A stretch of 6,313 bases of DNA from Candidatus Fermentibacterota bacterium (GTDB lineage: Bacteria > Fermentibacterota > Fermentibacteria > Fermentibacterales > JCC-6): positions 1 through 6,313 of the forward strand of contig JAUWJE010000123.1 in NCBI GenBank assembly GCA_030607835.1, in the 5' to 3' direction. The notes beneath the pieces are model-generated. The model was given only the letters and a program-made list of their open reading frames with translations. It did no database searches and was not told where the DNA came from. Positions within the stretch are counted from its first letter, which is position 1, and every line of letters starts with the position of its first letter. The translations under genes and the position numbers were made by a program. Shown piece by piece: positions 1 through 4,924 of this stretch.

Positions 1-1136
1 GCATCCATGAGGATTTGTGCTATTTCGGGTCGCGTGAATTCAGGTGGCGGCATTTTTCCTTCAATCAACATTGCTCTGACTTTCTTTCCTGAGAGAAATA
101 CATGGTGTTCACTGCTATGAGCACATGTCTTCAGGGTTGCCATTCCACCGCATTTCACGCAGAAGAAAGCATGTTCGAACTTCAGCGGTACAATTCCGAG
201 TTGATCCGGATCGAACCTGTCAAAGATCATCTGAGCATCGTAAGTTCCGTAGAAACTGCCAACACCAGCATGATCTCTCCCCACAATAAAATGGCTGCAT
301 CCGTAATTCTTCCTTAGAATGGCATGAAAGACTGCCTCTCTCGGCCCGGCATACCTCATTGCCGCTGGAAACACGCTCATTGCGACCCTTGTCGAGGGAT
401 AGTAATCCTTCAGAATTTCTTTGTAGCAGTGCATTCTTACATCAGCCGGTATGTCTCCCGATTGTGTCTCACCGACAAGCGGATGAAGAAGAAGACCGTC
501 AACTATCTCCATGGCGCATTTCTGGATATACTCGTGAGCGCGGTGTATGGGATTCCTCGTCTGGAATGCGACAACTGTTTTCCAGCCTCTTGCACGGAAA
601 AGAACCCTGGTTTCTTTGGGATCCAGCCGATACTCCGGAAAGCTCTCGAATTCTCTGCGTCTGATAGAACGTACTTTACCACCAATGTAAGTTCCGGAAA
701 GGCTGTTCAGATATGCTACTCCTGGATGTGAGTCATCAGTAGTATCAAGTGTGCTTTCGGCTTCAGCAGTAAGATCCGCTTCAAACACATCCTCTATCTG
801 CATATCACCCCAGATCAATCCATGTTCGTCCCTGAGCCCTACATAATCACCTTTCGTGACTTTAGGATCGTCCGGTTTTCTGGAGAAAACAACTGGAAGG
901 GACCAGATAGGTCCTGAAGAAAGATGCATAAGATCGACAACGGACATGTAGTCATCCCTGCACATGAATCCCTCGAGGGGGCTCATAGCTCCGTTCCCGA
1001 TCATCTCCAGATCGTTCTTCTCTCTGGCGTTCAAGGTCAGGAGGATTCCATTCTCTACCTGACGGATGATCTGCTCTGCATATTTTCCTTCAAATTGCCT
1101 GTCTGTCAGTCTTCCACCGTGTGGAGATACAAGCAT
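1..1136 (-). CDS. sat: Sulfate adenylyltransferase (ATP sulfurylase), 3' end cut by the window edge
   Basis: Catalyses ATP + sulfate <-> APS + diphosphate in the cytoplasm. This is the entry step of sulfate assimilation or dissimilatory sulfate reduction, and in reverse it makes ATP during sulfur oxidation. The minus strand reads open for 378 codons from an ATG at 1136 without a stop or frameshift. Visible family signatures are the N-terminal SPHGG (residues 4-8), the nucleotide-binding QTRNPIHRAHE (192-202), GRDHAGVG (286-293), a zinc-type cysteine set C326-x2-C329-x8-C338 followed by histidines, and LSGKKVRAML (348-357). The final visible stretch, PPPEFTRPEI (363-372), is the usual C-terminal region, so probably only the last residues are missing. 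There is no APS-kinase domain before the window edge. The start is supported by an in-frame TGA upstream and an AGAGG ribosome site 8 nt before the ATG. Assimilatory and dissimilatory roles cannot be separated without the downstream genes, which lie outside the window. Confidence 0.97.
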   Translation of the reverse strand, partial: MLVSPHGGRLTDRQFEGKYAEQIIRQVENGILLTLNAREKNDLEMIGNGAMSPLEGFMCRDDYMSVVDLMHLSSGPIWSLPVVFSRKPDDPKVTKGDYVGLRDEHGLIWGDMQIEDVFEADLTAEAESTLDTTDDSHPGVAYLNSLSGTYIGGKVRSIRRREFESFPEYRLDPKETRVLFRARGWKTVVAFQTRNPIHRAHEYIQKCAMEIVDGLLLHPLVGETQSGDIPADVRMHCYKEILKDYYPSTRVAMSVFPAAMRYAGPREAVFHAILRKNYGCSHFIVGRDHAGVGSFYGTYDAQMIFDRFDPDQLGIVPLKFEHAFFCVKCGGMATLKTCAHSSEHHVFLSGKKVRAMLIEGKMPPPEFTRPEIAQILMD

Positions 1137-1172
1137 CTTTTTCGCCTCTCATTCCATATATGATAAATTCAG

Positions 1173-1191
1173 CTTATTGAACTTGAATAAG
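1173..1191. promoter_or_regulatory. Near-perfect 19-bp palindrome, possible operator
   Basis: The sequence CTTATTGAACTTGAATAAG has 6-bp arms CTTATT/AATAAG. Inner positions also pair except for one G/G mismatch either side of the centre. It lies in the divergent spacer, 37 nt before the sat start and overlapping the candidate -35 of the ABC operon. That position would suit a dimeric regulator acting on either gene. No known operator consensus is recognised. Confidence 0.3.
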
Positions 1192-1206
1192 TCGCAGAAA
1201 TATATC
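1177..1206 (+). promoter_or_regulatory. Weak candidate promoter for the ABC operon
   Basis: A TTGAAC hexamer at 1177-1182 is followed after 18 nt by TATATC at 1201-1206, on the strand of the ABC operon and about 100 nt before its first start codon. The -35 element overlaps the near-palindrome at 1173-1191. The match to a housekeeping sigma-70 promoter is only fair, and other AT-rich pairs in the region could serve instead. Confidence 0.3.
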
Positions 1207-1304
1207 TCAGAGTTACATTTCATGCTACCTCAATTGAATACTGCGCGACTGGTCAGGAACTGTGAACTTCTCTATTGTTCAAAAACGACGGAAAGGATTC
1301 GTTT

Positions 1305-2186
1305 ATGACTAATCTTCCAATAAAGGTTGATAATCTGGAGAAAACTTTCAGGAAATCCCTGGGGTTCTCCAGTTTTAAAGCCGTTGATTCATTAAGCTTC
1401 CATGTTGAAAAGGGAGAAATACTTGGATTTCTGGGTCCTAACGGCGCAGGAAAAACAACCACAATCAAGTGTATTCTCGGATTACTCAAACCCTCCTCCG
1501 GAAGTGTACTGCTCTGGAATGATCACCCCGCATCCAAGAATGTAAGAACAAAAATCGGTTACGTACCGGAAAATCCGGATTATGAGGACATTTTCACACC
1601 GATTGAATTCATGACGATGTTTGCTTCAATGCGAAGAATAGATATGAGAAAAGATCAGATGATTTCCATACTCGGAAGAGTTGGACTTGAAGCATGGGCT
1701 AATGTTCGTATAAATAATTTCTCCAAGGGCATGAAACAGCGCATGAGCCTCGCTCTCGCTCTTCAGTCTCAACCGGATCTCCTTATCATGGATGAACCAA
1801 CCGGTGGTCTTGATCCTGCGGCAAGGAAGGAATTTCGCGATGTAATACTTGAAGAGAATCAGCGCGGTGCTTCAATATTTCTCTCTTCACATCTGCTTTC
1901 CGAAGTCGAGACTATCTGTGATCGAGCTGTAATACTGGCAAACGGAAGAAAAGTGACAGAAGGTAATCTTGATGATCTGTTGAGAACAGAGGATCTGTTC
2001 AGCATTTCATTCACAGTGCCCGGTACCGATTCAGATATACTTGAGAGAAAAAGTGTTAATGCTGCCGATCTGCAGAAGACGATTGACGAATTGAGGCAGA
2101 ATGGGCAAAATATCCTGGAAGTAAAACCGGTATACAGAAGTCTCGAGGAAGTTTTCCTCTCCGCAACCAGGGGAGGAAATTTGTGA
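1305..2186 (+). CDS. ABC transporter ATP-binding protein (ABC-2 exporter type)
   Basis: Cytoplasmic ATPase that would power the permease encoded directly downstream. The 293-residue product has Walker A GPNGAGKT (44-51), a CcmA/ABC-2-like YVPENP segment (87-92ish) at the Q-loop position with no glutamine, an ABC signature NFSKGMKQR (138-146), Walker B LLIMDEP with catalytic E164 (159-165), D-loop GGLDP (167-171) and H-loop H196 in SSHLLSE. All catalytic elements are present. After about residue 225 comes a C-terminal extension ending in VYRSLEEVFLSATRG, which is normal for exporters of this family. I chose the ATG at 1305 because GGAAAGGA lies 7 nt upstream; a TTG ten codons earlier (1275) also opens the frame but adds nothing family-like. 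The stop overlaps the next start by 4 nt. The closest general groups are the CcmA/NosF/GldA-like ATPases, and the substrate cannot be read from this subunit. Confidence 0.95.
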   Translation: MTNLPIKVDNLEKTFRKSLGFSSFKAVDSLSFHVEKGEILGFLGPNGAGKTTTIKCILGLLKPSSGSVLLWNDHPASKNVRTKIGYVPENPDYEDIFTPIEFMTMFASMRRIDMRKDQMISILGRVGLEAWANVRINNFSKGMKQRMSLALALQSQPDLLIMDEPTGGLDPAARKEFRDVILEENQRGASIFLSSHLLSEVETICDRAVILANGRKVTEGNLDDLLRTEDLFSISFTVPGTDSDILERKSVNAADLQKTIDELRQNGQNILEVKPVYRSLEEVFLSATRGGNL

Positions 2187-2938
2187 AACCGGTAATGACC
2201 TTTGCTCTTATGACGCTCAGAAGCCTCCTTCGAAGAAGGACAATCTGGGGCATCAGTATTGTCATCCTGCTTGCCCTATTCGGTATAGGACAGATTCCTG
2301 GATATGATGTTTCAAATGAAGGTAGATTTATTCTGGATTTTGGCCTGTTCGGTCTTGAAATAGGTGCTCTTCTCCTTGCCATCGGGCTGGCAGCCAATAT
2401 CTATCCAAGAGACAGGGAACAGAAGACAGTAATGCCCCTTATTGCCATACCTCTCTCACGCGGACAGTATCTGATGGGACGGTTTATCGGTGCTGCAATG
2501 GTTCAGGCAGCCGCTATGCTTGTCGGTTGCATCGGGCTGATGGTTATACTCCTTCTGAACGGACATCCCATTCCAGCGGATCTCTTCCCTGCAACATGTC
2601 TACTTCTGGTGGAAGGATGGTTCCTTCTTGCTGTAGTATTCTTTTTCAGTTTCTGGACCTCTCCCCCGCTTAATGCGCCATTAACCGTTCTGCTGTTCAT
2701 ATTGTCACAGATGTCTGTTTCAGGATTTATCAGTATTCTTCCAGGAGCAGAGGGTTTTATGCGTTTCCTCCGGCTACTGCTGCCTCACATGGATGTATTC
2801 CATATAAAAGACCCGATTGCTCATGGAGTGGGTATTCCTGGTGTTTATTTTCTTCTTGCTGCGCTCTACGGACTGGCATACATGTCATTCATGCTTTCGA
2901 TCGCGCTAGCGGTGTTCAGAAGCAGGGATCTTAAATGA
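2183..2938 (+). CDS. ABC-2-type transporter permease, six transmembrane helices
   Basis: Inner-membrane partner of the upstream ATPase. The 251 residues show six hydrophobic segments, roughly 21-37, 50-73, 100-125, 136-158, 164-186 and 220-245, the standard half-transporter size of the ABC-2/NosY-like family. After helix 2 comes the charged cytoplasmic turn PRDREQ (75-80), and then IPLSRGQYLMGRFIG (89-103). This matches the (R/E)...PxSRxxYLxGKxxG element typical of ABC-2 permeases. Translation starts at a GTG whose last two bases belong to the TGA of the ATPase gene (GTGA), with GGAGG shortly upstream. The gene ends in a 4-nt ATGA overlap with the lipoprotein gene. Such permeases commonly export lipids, drugs or peptides, or support envelope maturation as NosFY does; the substrate here is unknown. 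Confidence 0.9.
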   Translation: MKPVMTFALMTLRSLLRRRTIWGISIVILLALFGIGQIPGYDVSNEGRFILDFGLFGLEIGALLLAIGLAANIYPRDREQKTVMPLIAIPLSRGQYLMGRFIGAAMVQAAAMLVGCIGLMVILLLNGHPIPADLFPATCLLLVEGWFLLAVVFFFSFWTSPPLNAPLTVLLFILSQMSVSGFISILPGAEGFMRFLRLLLPHMDVFHIKDPIAHGVGIPGVYFLLAALYGLAYMSFMLSIALAVFRSRDLK

Positions 2939-3348
2939 AGTATCTCTCGTTGATAGTACTACTTGCACTGATTACTCTTACGGGATGCAGGGCAGACTAC
3001 GACATAGAAGAAGTCGCTCCGCCTGAACATCTCGCTGAAACACATGAACACGATCATGTGCATACAGAAACAGAAGATCATCACGAACATGATGATGAAG
3101 AATGTTCCATATGCGCCGAGACGCATGATCAGGAACATGTTCACGAACATGATGATGATGCGATATCAGCCAGCGACAGACATGTGCACGAAGCAGGAGA
3201 AAGAAACCACGGAACAGAGTGGTTCTTCAATCAACCCTGGGCCGCAAGATTCATCTGGAGTAAAATGATAAGGGATATTGTCATCCTTACTGTTCTTGCC
3301 GCTATTATCCTGCTGGCATCCCGGTTCCGATTAAGGAAAAAGCGTTGA
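2935..3348 (+). CDS. Histidine-rich lipoprotein with C-terminal transmembrane helix, probable metal binder
   Basis: This 137-residue protein is not from a family I can name. It starts with a lipoprotein signal whose lipobox LTGC places the lipidated cysteine at residue 18. Residues 32-92 form an acidic, disordered-looking segment with 15 histidines, many as HEHD/HVH/HH clusters, and a CSIC pair (C57, C60). Such His/Asp/Cys stretches usually bind Zn, Ni, Cu or Co. A short aromatic stretch (WFFNQPWAARFIW, 96-108) leads into a hydrophobic helix at about 112-129 and a basic tail (RFRLRKKR). By the positive-inside rule the tail is cytoplasmic, so the His-rich part would be an extracytoplasmic loop held by lipid at one end and a helix at the other. 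It overlaps the permease gene by ATGA and the TPR gene by TTGA. A metal sensor, buffer or docking loop for the ABC complex is inference. Confidence 0.85.
   Translation: MKYLSLIVLLALITLTGCRADYDIEEVAPPEHLAETHEHDHVHTETEDHHEHDDEECSICAETHDQEHVHEHDDDAISASDRHVHEAGERNHGTEWFFNQPWAARFIWSKMIRDIVILTVLAAIILLASRFRLRKKR
3081..3158 (+). repeat. 18-nt exact direct repeat inside the His-rich segment
   Basis: The 18-mer TCACGAACATGATGATGA occurs at 3081-3098 and again at 3141-3158, offset by exactly 60 nt (20 codons). Both copies encode HEHDD. The sequence between the copies, which includes the CSIC pair, is not repeated afterwards. Either a partly diverged internal duplication or codon-biased convergence of a His/Asp motif would explain it. 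Confidence 0.7.
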
Positions 3349-4007
3349 AGGGCAGAACTGTCCCGTTTATCGCCGCAGTCATATTTCTGACTATCGCAGT
3401 TTACTCCGGAAGACTTGCCAGTCAGGCTGCCCTGTCCGGTAACATCGCTACAGAAGCCGTATCGAAAGGTATCGGACAGATTGGAAGCTTCCTTGCAGAC
3501 ATTCTCTGGCTGCAACTCGACCAGTATCACCACATCTGGATGTATCAGGGAAACGAATGGATGACAGCTACAGATTATCTACCTCAGCTTTGGCTCATTA
3601 TCAAACTGGATCCGACTTTCGCGGAAGCGTATATAGATGGTGGCTATCATTTAGCGATTAATCTTGATCAAAAATACGAGGGAATCAGACTTCTTCAGGA
3701 AGGCGTAAAACAATGCCCTGAGAACGAGCTTGTTCTATGGGAGTACGCTGTAGTTCTCTGGGAATCGGAATATTACAGTCCAAGAGAGACAGAAGAAGCC
3801 ACATGGCAGTACCTCAGGATTGTACGAGATAAGCGCGGTCTAATTGAAGATCGCTGGAATGAAGGAAACGCTTATATGCTGCTTGAAAAAGCGTTTGAAC
3901 AGGACAGCCTGAGACGAAACAACCTTGAGATATCAAGACGTTATTCCAACCGAAGCAGTTTTGTCAGACGAGCACGAGGACAAGGTATCTGGACTACAGA
4001 ACACTGA
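3345..4007 (+). CDS. Membrane-anchored TPR-like protein, last gene of the ABC operon
   Basis: The 220-residue product has one N-terminal hydrophobic segment (about 6-21) that is either an anchor or an uncleaved signal, with the rest probably extracytoplasmic. After a conserved-looking segment rich in aromatics (ILWLQLDQYHHIWM, 53-66) come helix pairs resembling degenerate tetratricopeptide repeats. DPTFAEAYIDGGYHLA (89-104) has the TPR-like LDPxFxEAY pattern, and EGIRLLQEGVKQCPEN (112-127) is followed by a third helix pair. The C-terminal 40 residues are rich in Arg and Asn and carry no repeat. Translation begins at a TTG overlapping the lipoprotein stop by 4 nt (TTGA), with AAGGA upstream; no better start exists in frame. 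TPR scaffolds mediate protein contacts, so a role assembling the ABC/lipoprotein complex is plausible but unproven. No enzymatic motif is visible. Confidence 0.85.
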   Translation: MKGRTVPFIAAVIFLTIAVYSGRLASQAALSGNIATEAVSKGIGQIGSFLADILWLQLDQYHHIWMYQGNEWMTATDYLPQLWLIIKLDPTFAEAYIDGGYHLAINLDQKYEGIRLLQEGVKQCPENELVLWEYAVVLWESEYYSPRETEEATWQYLRIVRDKRGLIEDRWNEGNAYMLLEKAFEQDSLRRNNLEISRRYSNRSSFVRRARGQGIWTTEH

Positions 4008-4021
4008 TTTCCCTGCAAGAT

Positions 4022-4063
4022 ATCACTTCTTCTGCTTATACGTACTCTGTATATCATAGTGAT
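4022..4063. terminator. Weak stem-loop after the ABC operon
   Basis: Outer arms ATCACT (4022-4027) and AGTGAT (4058-4063) enclose an inner hairpin TATAC (4037-4041) / GTATA (4049-4053) with a 7-nt loop. It begins 15 nt after the operon's stop codon. No run of T follows, so rho-independent termination is doubtful. Confidence 0.25.
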
Positions 4064-4096
4064 TCAGCTGCCACCGCGTCCGGGAACCAATAAGCA

Positions 4097-4131
4097 ACCC
4101 CGGAGCAGTCTAGAAGAAACTCCTCCGGGGT
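4097..4131. terminator. GC-rich hairpin between convergent genes, candidate bidirectional terminator
   Basis: A perfect 9-bp stem ACCCCGGAG (4097-4105) / CTCCGGGGT (4123-4131) has a 17-nt loop. It lies 24 nt beyond the stop of the minus-strand secreted-protein gene and 90 nt past the end of the plus-strand operon. The stem is strong, but neither side has a clear T-tract; on the minus side only TTGCTTATT follows. Termination or 3'-end protection is likely for the secreted-protein mRNA. Confidence 0.5.
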
Positions 4132-4154
4132 AATATCCGTTAAAGGTGTCGCTG

Positions 4155-4742
4155 TTATATCCCAGACTTGATTGCACCCCAGGTCGTTTGATCCAGTGCT
4201 AATACGGAGAAGGAGACCGAATTGATACCTGCGGCCTCGTTCAATGATATGCTGCCACAACCAGGTGCCACCAGGTTCGTCTCGCTGTAGCGCAGTTCAT
4301 ATGATCCAGCGGGAATTTCAGTAAAGTCGAATGACTCCTCAATTGGACCAAAACCCGAGGCTTCAGTGATCGAAAAGCTGCCTACAACTGTTCCATCGAT
4401 TTCGAACTCGAAATCGCAGTGACCTCCACCATTGAGGGAGTTGTAGATAAGGGTGAGGGAGATCTCGACATGGTCGCTAGCCTCTGTCGTTACGTAAGTA
4501 CCGAATACGGTATCTCCAACGTGCCACCAGTATGGATAGCTCTGCACCGACCAGGTGTCAGCAGAGGTGGGGAAATCGAAGTCTTCCGCTCCGTATGACT
4601 GGTACGGAGCGATAGAGTGGTTATAAAAATCCTCTGCCGGCAGGAAGCAATTATCGTCACCAGGTCCTGCTGTGTGCGCAAAAGTAGCACTCACTGTTCC
4701 GAGCAGTAGAAGTAAAAGCAGAACAAACGTGTTCTTTAGCAT
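4155..4742 (-). CDS. Secreted beta-rich protein of unknown function with a TTWGAIK tail
   Basis: The 195-residue product carries a clear Sec signal peptide: MLKN, an unbroken leucine-rich core at about 6-14, and probable cleavage after VSA (residue 19) or TFA (22). The mature part is acidic and rich in aromatics. It alternates strand-like segments (TVFGTYVTTEASDHVEISLTL, CDFEFEIDGTVVGSFSI, EIPAGSYELRYSE), suggesting a beta-sandwich or jelly-roll fold of the carbohydrate-binding kind; three cysteines (C32, C109, C162) are present. It ends TTWGAIKSGI. I placed the start at the ATG at 4742 because AGAGGGGG (4750-4757) sits 7 nt upstream and the signal peptide begins there. An ATG at 4805 would put 21 unrelated residues in front of it. 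The gene is transcribed alone from its own promoter and I recognise no enzymatic motif. Surface or extracellular adhesin/binding protein is inference. Confidence 0.85.
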   Translation of the reverse strand: MLKNTFVLLLLLLLGTVSATFAHTAGPGDDNCFLPAEDFYNHSIAPYQSYGAEDFDFPTSADTWSVQSYPYWWHVGDTVFGTYVTTEASDHVEISLTLIYNSLNGGGHCDFEFEIDGTVVGSFSITEASGFGPIEESFDFTEIPAGSYELRYSETNLVAPGCGSISLNEAAGINSVSFSVLALDQTTWGAIKSGI

Positions 4743-4749
4743 CTTAGCA

Positions 4750-4757
4750 CCCCCTCT
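4750..4757 (-). promoter_or_regulatory. Strong ribosome binding site fixing the secreted-protein start
   Basis: AGAGGGGG on the minus strand lies 7 nt before the ATG at 4742. No comparable site precedes the ATG at 4805, so this decides the start and the signal peptide. Confidence 0.75.
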
Positions 4758-4803
4758 TGTTTGATAACCGTTCAGAACCCAGGTATCAAGCTTCAACTGT
4801 AAC

Positions 4804-4859
4804 ATCGTTCGAAAACATGATCTAATATATCATTAAACCTGGAACGATCATCTGTTTTC
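4804..4859 (-). promoter_or_regulatory. Leader with two mutually exclusive foldings
   Basis: The untranslated leader of the secreted-protein mRNA can pair in two ways. Fold A joins ATCGTTC (4804-4810) to GAACGAT (4842-4848) and nests ATGAT/ATCAT (4817-4821 with 4829-4833). Fold B joins the 12 nt at 4811-4822 to GATCAT (4846-4851) plus GTTTTC (4854-4859) with a 2-nt bulge. They share 4817-4821 and 4846-4848, so only one can form. No known riboswitch class is recognised and the A+T content makes chance pairing possible. Confidence 0.35.
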
Positions 4860-4868
4860 TAGAAAACA
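4853..4868. promoter_or_regulatory. Perfect 16-bp palindrome over the predicted transcription start, candidate operator
   Basis: TGTTTTCTAGAAAACA is identical to its reverse complement. It begins 2 nt downstream of the -10 box of the secreted-protein promoter and covers the expected +1. A dimeric repressor bound there would block initiation. I do not recognise it as the site of a named regulator. Confidence 0.5.
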
Positions 4869-4869
4869 C

Positions 4870-4899
4870 ATTATAATGGACATGCTCTGAATCTGCCAA
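4870..4899 (-). promoter_or_regulatory. Sigma-70-type promoter of the secreted-protein gene
   Basis: On the minus strand, TTGGCA (4899-4894) is separated by 18 nt from a consensus TATAAT (4875-4870). Start of transcription would fall near 4860-4863, giving a leader of about 120 nt before the ATG at 4742. It is the best promoter match in the window. It lies just downstream of the zinc-ribbon gene's stop, so the secreted protein can be expressed independently of that gene. Confidence 0.65.
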
Positions 4900-4903
4900 C
4901 TAT

Positions 4904-4924
4904 TGAAAAGGATTCCGCTTTTCA
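4904..4924 (-). terminator. Small hairpin overlapping the zinc-ribbon stop codon
   Basis: A 7-bp stem TGAAAAG (4904-4910) / CTTTTCA (4918-4924) with a 7-nt loop includes the TGA stop of the zinc-ribbon gene (4922-4924). It is AT-rich and lacks a T-run after it, so it is a poor intrinsic terminator; read-through into the secreted-protein gene is possible. Confidence 0.25.

Larger units (their letters stand above)
1137..1304. other. Divergent intergenic region between sat and the ABC operon
   Basis: This 168-nt AT-rich spacer separates two divergently transcribed units and must hold promoters for both. Each gene has a Shine-Dalgarno match at its edge: AGAGG at 1145-1149 (minus) for sat, and GGAAAGGA at 1290-1297 (plus) for the ATPase gene. 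For sat I could not find a convincing -35/-10 pair. A near-palindrome lies at 1173-1191. Confidence 0.7.

Noticed and set aside
102..1308. Several plus-strand open frames of 71-135 codons over the left part, and a short minus one at 503-685
   Set aside because: They run opposite to, or out of frame with, the sat reading frame, which is continuous and carries all family motifs. Their translations show no domain and no ribosome site of note.
3136..3151. Inverted repeat CATGTTC/GAACATG inside the lipoprotein gene
   Set aside because: It is created by alternating His, Val and Glu codons in the coding frame and sits mid-gene, so an operator or hairpin role is not needed to explain it.
2959..3268. 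Met-rich frames on both strands across the His-rich gene
   Set aside because: The repeated CATGAT-type codons for His and Asp produce long Met/Asn/Ile runs in the other frames. These are by-products of the biased coding sequence.
2935..3348. Reading the His-rich protein as a ZIP or CDF metal transporter
   Set aside because: Those families have His-rich loops between multiple helices. This protein has one signal segment and one C-terminal helix, so it cannot be a transporter by itself.
4054..4260. Minus-strand frame of 68 codons overlapping the end of the secreted-protein gene
   Set aside because: It overlaps the 3' end of a gene with a proper tail and stop, and lacks a ribosome site. I considered a frameshift that would extend the secreted protein, but the TTWGAIK ending just before the stop argues that the annotated end is real.
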